Shown: positions 61,173-64,000 of the stretch, piece by piece | How the letters are laid out: the number at the start of each line of letters is the position of its first letter | Position numbering within the stretch: the first letter of the stretch is position 1 | Assembly (NCBI GenBank): GCA_013153635.1 | Contig: JAADDZ010000015.1 | Location: 62,001 to 126,000, forward strand | Length of the DNA stretch: 64,000 bases | Direction: 5' to 3' | Source of the DNA: Aquificota bacterium | Lineage (GTDB): Bacteria > Aquificota > Aquificia > Aquificales > Hydrogenothermaceae | Notes under the pieces: generated by a model | What the model was told of the DNA's origin: nothing | Databases searched by the model: none | Seen by the model: only the letters and a program-made list of their open reading frames with translations | Position numbers and translations under genes: made by a program

Positions 61173-61825
61173 GTTTTTAACTTTTTTGCCTTTTCTAGTA
61201 TAAAGTCTACAACTTCATCAATAGACTTTCCTGTTGTATCCAAAATGATAGCATCTTTAGAAGGCTTTAGTGGAGCTTCCTTCCTTTGGGTATCGTTTTT
61301 GTCCCTGTTTAAAATCATCTTTAGAATCTCTTCATAGGAAACTGCTAATCCCTTTTCTTTTAGCTGAATATATCTTCTTCTAGCTCTTTCTTCTGGTTGA
61401 GCTGTCAAAAAAATTTTCAAATCAGCATTAGGGAAAACAACGGTACCTATATCCCTACCTTCTAGCACAGCGTTTTCCTTTTGAAGTGCCATATTTCTTT
61501 GAAGCTTCACTAAAGCTTTTCTCACTTCTGGAATTGTAGCTATCTGTGAAGCTACTTTACCAACTTGTTCTGTTCTAATTTTGTCAGTAATATCTTCTCC
61601 ATCAAGTATTATTCTTATCTGATTATCTACCTCTATAAACTGAAGATTCAAACCGTCCAAGACGGTAGATACATCTTCTACAGAAATCTTATCTTTTATT
61701 AATTTGTAGGCTACCGCTCTATACATAGCTCCTGTATCTATATAAGAAAATCCCAATTTTTGGGCTACGAGTTTAGCTACTGTACTTTTGCCAGAACCAG
61801 CAGGACCATCTATAGCTACTATCAT
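61169..61825 (-). CDS. cmk: Cytidylate kinase
   Basis: A 218-residue CMP/dCMP kinase. The P-loop is DGPAGSGKST, the NMP-binding part contains DTGAMYRAVA, EGRDIGTVVFPNADLKIFL and ARRRYIQL, and NRDKNDTQRKEAPL is the lid. The ATG has GAGG upstream. It is convergent with the response regulator and lies 12 bases after the UbiB-family gene. Confidence 0.96.
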   Translation of the reverse strand: MIVAIDGPAGSGKSTVAKLVAQKLGFSYIDTGAMYRAVAYKLIKDKISVEDVSTVLDGLNLQFIEVDNQIRIILDGEDITDKIRTEQVGKVASQIATIPEVRKALVKLQRNMALQKENAVLEGRDIGTVVFPNADLKIFLTAQPEERARRRYIQLKEKGLAVSYEEILKMILNRDKNDTQRKEAPLKPSKDAIILDTTGKSIDEVVDFILEKAKKLKT

Positions 61826-61837
61826 TAACTAACCTCA

Positions 61838-63439
61838 CTATAAAAAAGATTTCCTAAAAAAGAGTATCTTAATTATGGTATATATTCCTACAATAATACC
61901 AAAAATTAGAAATATATCCCCTAATCTCTCTTTTCCTGCTAGATAAAAGATTCCAGAAGCTATAAAAAATGAGGTAAAAAGAAGAACACCAATAAGCCTG
62001 TACATCAGTTTTCTTTGAAAGATAAGATAATCTTCAAAATCTTTAAATATTATCTGTAGCGTTAGTCTTTCTCTTACTATAAGTCTATACAGATTTTCTA
62101 GTCTAAATATAAACTCATATCCAGTATTTAAAGCTTCTTTTATTTCAGCGGTTTTTTCCTTTATATAATCAGCTGTAGATTTTTTTATAAAATTTTGTAG
62201 TCTTTGAGTAGGGTTAAAATCTGGATAAATCTCTCTAACGATACCTTCAAGGTTTATAGCTGTTTTCCCAAGATAGGCAAGCTGTCTAGGTAACTTTAGT
62301 TTATGCTCTCTTATAATATCAAGCAAATCTAAAACTAACTCCCTCATATCTATCTTTTCCAAAGTTTTATTGTGGTACTTTTCTAAAAAAATCTCTATAT
62401 CGTTCAAAAAAGCATCTATATCTGTTTTTGGAGTAATCATTCCCAGATTTTCATAAAATCTCATAGCCAAACTCACATCAAGAGTTGTAACTGCGATAAT
62501 ATGCTCATACAGTAGTTTTTTTAAATCTTTAGAAACCCTAGAAACCATTCCAAAATCTATACACCCTATCCTCCCATCATGAAGTACAAATAGATTTCCC
62601 GGGTGAGGGTCTGCATGAAAGATACCATCAACAAAAACCATCTTAAAATAGGCATCTGTGAGATTTTCTACTATCCTTCTCAAGGAAAAACCTTGTTTAA
62701 CTATATTTTCTTTATCTGTAATTTTCCAACCTTCCAAAAATTCTGTAACAAGGACTTCTCTATTAGAAATATCCATAAAACATTTTGGAATATAAAAATC
62801 CTTAAAGTCTTTAAAATTCTCTCTAAAAATCTCTATATTGTTAGCCTCTATTTCAAAATTCGCCTCTCTTAGGGTTGTATGTTTAAACTCATATATCAAA
62901 CCTCTTAGATTTAGTTCTTTTACTATCTCAAAATGCCTTTCCAAAACAGAAACGATAAACTCTAAGACCTCAACATCTAAAGATATGTACTGCTCAATGT
63001 TAGGTCTTTTCACTTTTACAGCTACCTTCTCTCCTGTTTGTAGATAACCAAGATGTACTTGAGACATAGAAGCAGAAGCCACAGGTTTTGGGTCAATATA
63101 AGCAAAAATTTCCTCTAATTTATCCCCATAATTTTCCTCTAAGACCTGCCTTATTACCTCATAATCAATAGGTTTAGCCTTATCTTGAAGTTTTATAAGC
63201 TCCTGTATAATAGGCTGTGGAACAATGTCAGGTCTTGTACTTAAAACCTGTCCCAACTTTATAAAAGAAGGTCCCAATCTCTCTAGCGCTTCTCTTATCT
63301 TTCTCGGTTTGACATTCTCATCAACATCAATACCAAAGAGTATCTTAAAATATTCATACACATCATAAAATCCGATTTTGGTTAAGGTTAAACTAATTTC
63401 TACAAATCTTTTAAAGACTTTTAACTTCTTTTTTATCAT
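61838..63439 (-). CDS. UbiB/ABC1-family protein kinase-like protein
   Basis: A 533-residue membrane-associated atypical kinase/ATPase linked to quinone biosynthesis. The family's KxGQ motif is FIKLGQVLSTRPDI; the Ala-rich nucleotide loop is PVASASMSQVHLG, the invariant Lys is in EKVAVKVKRP, and the catalytic loop is GIFHADPHPGNLFVLHDGRIGCIDFG. Two C-terminal membrane helices (about 480-525) are present. I use ATG 63439; a TTG 6 bases before is possible. Substrate is unproven. Confidence 0.92.
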   Translation of the reverse strand: MIKKKLKVFKRFVEISLTLTKIGFYDVYEYFKILFGIDVDENVKPRKIREALERLGPSFIKLGQVLSTRPDIVPQPIIQELIKLQDKAKPIDYEVIRQVLEENYGDKLEEIFAYIDPKPVASASMSQVHLGYLQTGEKVAVKVKRPNIEQYISLDVEVLEFIVSVLERHFEIVKELNLRGLIYEFKHTTLREANFEIEANNIEIFRENFKDFKDFYIPKCFMDISNREVLVTEFLEGWKITDKENIVKQGFSLRRIVENLTDAYFKMVFVDGIFHADPHPGNLFVLHDGRIGCIDFGMVSRVSKDLKKLLYEHIIAVTTLDVSLAMRFYENLGMITPKTDIDAFLNDIEIFLEKYHNKTLEKIDMRELVLDLLDIIREHKLKLPRQLAYLGKTAINLEGIVREIYPDFNPTQRLQNFIKKSTADYIKEKTAEIKEALNTGYEFIFRLENLYRLIVRERLTLQIIFKDFEDYLIFQRKLMYRLIGVLLFTSFFIASGIFYLAGKERLGDIFLIFGIIVGIYTIIKILFFRKSFL

Positions 63440-63465
63440 AAGCAATCTCTTGAAAAAAATTAAAT

Positions 63466-63494
63466 TTGAACAAATATTTCTTTTGGTTTTTAAT
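63466..63494 (+). promoter_or_regulatory. Candidate promoter of GspC-like gene
   Basis: TTGAAC (63466-63471), 17 bases, TTTAAT (63489-63494), 22 bases before the ATG and before GGAGGG. Five of six bases match at -10. Confidence 0.5.
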
Positions 63495-63515
63495 TATAAA
63501 GTCGGAGGGTTTTTA

Positions 63516-64000
63516 ATGACAATAGTAAAAGATTTAAATCTTATAAAATTTGTAAAGGATTTTTCTATACTAGTAGTAATAATTTCTATCTCATTTTCAT
63601 TGGCATATATAATAAACAGCTATATAGCATATAGACTATTTGACATACCCGAAAAAACAATCACCAAGCAAATATCCCAAGAAGAAAGAACCAAAACATA
63701 CCAATACATAACCTATCTTTTTAAAAAACTATCAGCTCCTTCAGTCCAAACTCCAACCCTAGAAAACGAAAACCTACCTCCATCTCCAACCTCAACAAAC
63801 ATACAAACAACCACTGAAGAATCTAGAAATATCAAGTTAATAGGAACAGTCCTTGGAGAAGGAGAAAAATTAGCTCTTCTAGAAATAGATGGTAACTTAA
63901 GACTAGTTAAAGAAAGAGAAAAGGTCGATAATCTAAGAGTAAAAAAAATAGACAGATTTATAGTAGTACTAACAGACGGTAAAAAAGAATACAAAATAGC
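63516..64000 (+). CDS. GspC-like inner membrane protein (3' end outside window)
   Basis: About 161 residues are visible before the window ends. The ATG follows GGAGGG by 7 bases. It has a short cytoplasmic N-terminus, one transmembrane helix (about 17-40), a proline/threonine-rich periplasmic linker (about 80-105), and a domain with the pattern LIGTVLGEGEKLALLEIDGNLRLVKE followed by VLTDGKKEYKI. That pattern resembles the homology region of GspC/PilP-type type II secretion proteins. It would mark the start of a type II secretion or pilus locus beyond the edge, an inference from a partial gene. Confidence 0.65.
   Translation, partial: MTIVKDLNLIKFVKDFSILVVIISISFSLAYIINSYIAYRLFDIPEKTITKQISQEERTKTYQYITYLFKKLSAPSVQTPTLENENLPPSPTSTNIQTTTEESRNIKLIGTVLGEGEKLALLEIDGNLRLVKEREKVDNLRVKKIDRFIVVLTDGKKEYKI

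Noticed and set aside
63713-63994. Minus-strand open frame of 93 residues at the right edge
   Set aside because: It is antisense to the GspC-like gene, is Ser/Phe/Leu-rich as expected for a shadow, and has no ribosome binding site.

Overview
The window (about one-third GC by eye, very compact, arginine mostly AGA/AGG, purine-rich coding strands) looks like chromosome of a thermophilic, motile, flagellated Gram-negative autotroph. The gene set and protein character point to Aquificota, most likely Hydrogenothermaceae (Sulfurihydrogenibium/Persephonella-like). That placement is inference from protein flavour, not a search. There is no insertion sequence, prophage, CRISPR array or rRNA, and no gene-free stretch longer than about 160 bases. 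Starts were re-chosen by ribosome binding site where needed; at least nine genes probably start with TTG and one (phoD) with CTG.

Layout. 3-3383: end of lipA, a small zinc-ribbon protein, panC and thiS, a DUF2202 lipoprotein and a cupin. 3393-17743 (minus): a near gapless flagellar operon, read as fliK-like, TPR protein, flgB, flgC, fliE, fliF, fliH, fliI, flgD, flgE, fliL, fliN, fliO, fliP, fliQ, fliR, flhB; fliG, fliM and fliJ are missing from their usual places. 17819-21937: tmk and tRNA-Ser(GCU), whose opposed promoters occupy the same 36 bp, then proB, a ZnuA/TroA-like binding protein and pncB. 22053-24194 (plus): aguB-bioD-MobA-like operon. 24187-29105: dnaJ/grpE divergent from dnaG-rpoD, a macromolecular synthesis-like cluster.

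29141-38717: CDF metal exporter, Tat-exported PhoD, an unknown 120-residue protein, carA, a lipoprotein/TPR pair, tandem-Usp protein, leuD, 2-hydroxyacid dehydrogenase and mannosyl-3-phosphoglycerate phosphatase. 38690-48959 (minus): smc, fabI, a UDP-sugar dehydrogenase, trpC, purN, a radical SAM protein, murA, prmC. 49068-50811: glnB-amt behind a sigma-54 promoter, then an outer-membrane barrel protein. 51805-55187: fmt, bioA, dgt.

55308-61172 is the most interesting part: a thioredoxin-like protein behind a 24-bp palindrome, flgL with its own sigma-28 promoter, then an apparent sensory locus. An exported DsrE-like protein, an orphan PhnD-like periplasmic binding protein and a histidine kinase with a four-cysteine insert are translationally coupled and divergent from a sigma-54-activating response regulator. 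By analogy with PhnD-like sensors such as TtrS, I infer a sulfur-compound or anion-sensing system. The window closes with cmk, a UbiB-family kinase and the start of a GspC-like gene cut by the edge. Seven of eleven convergent gene pairs overlap tail to tail.
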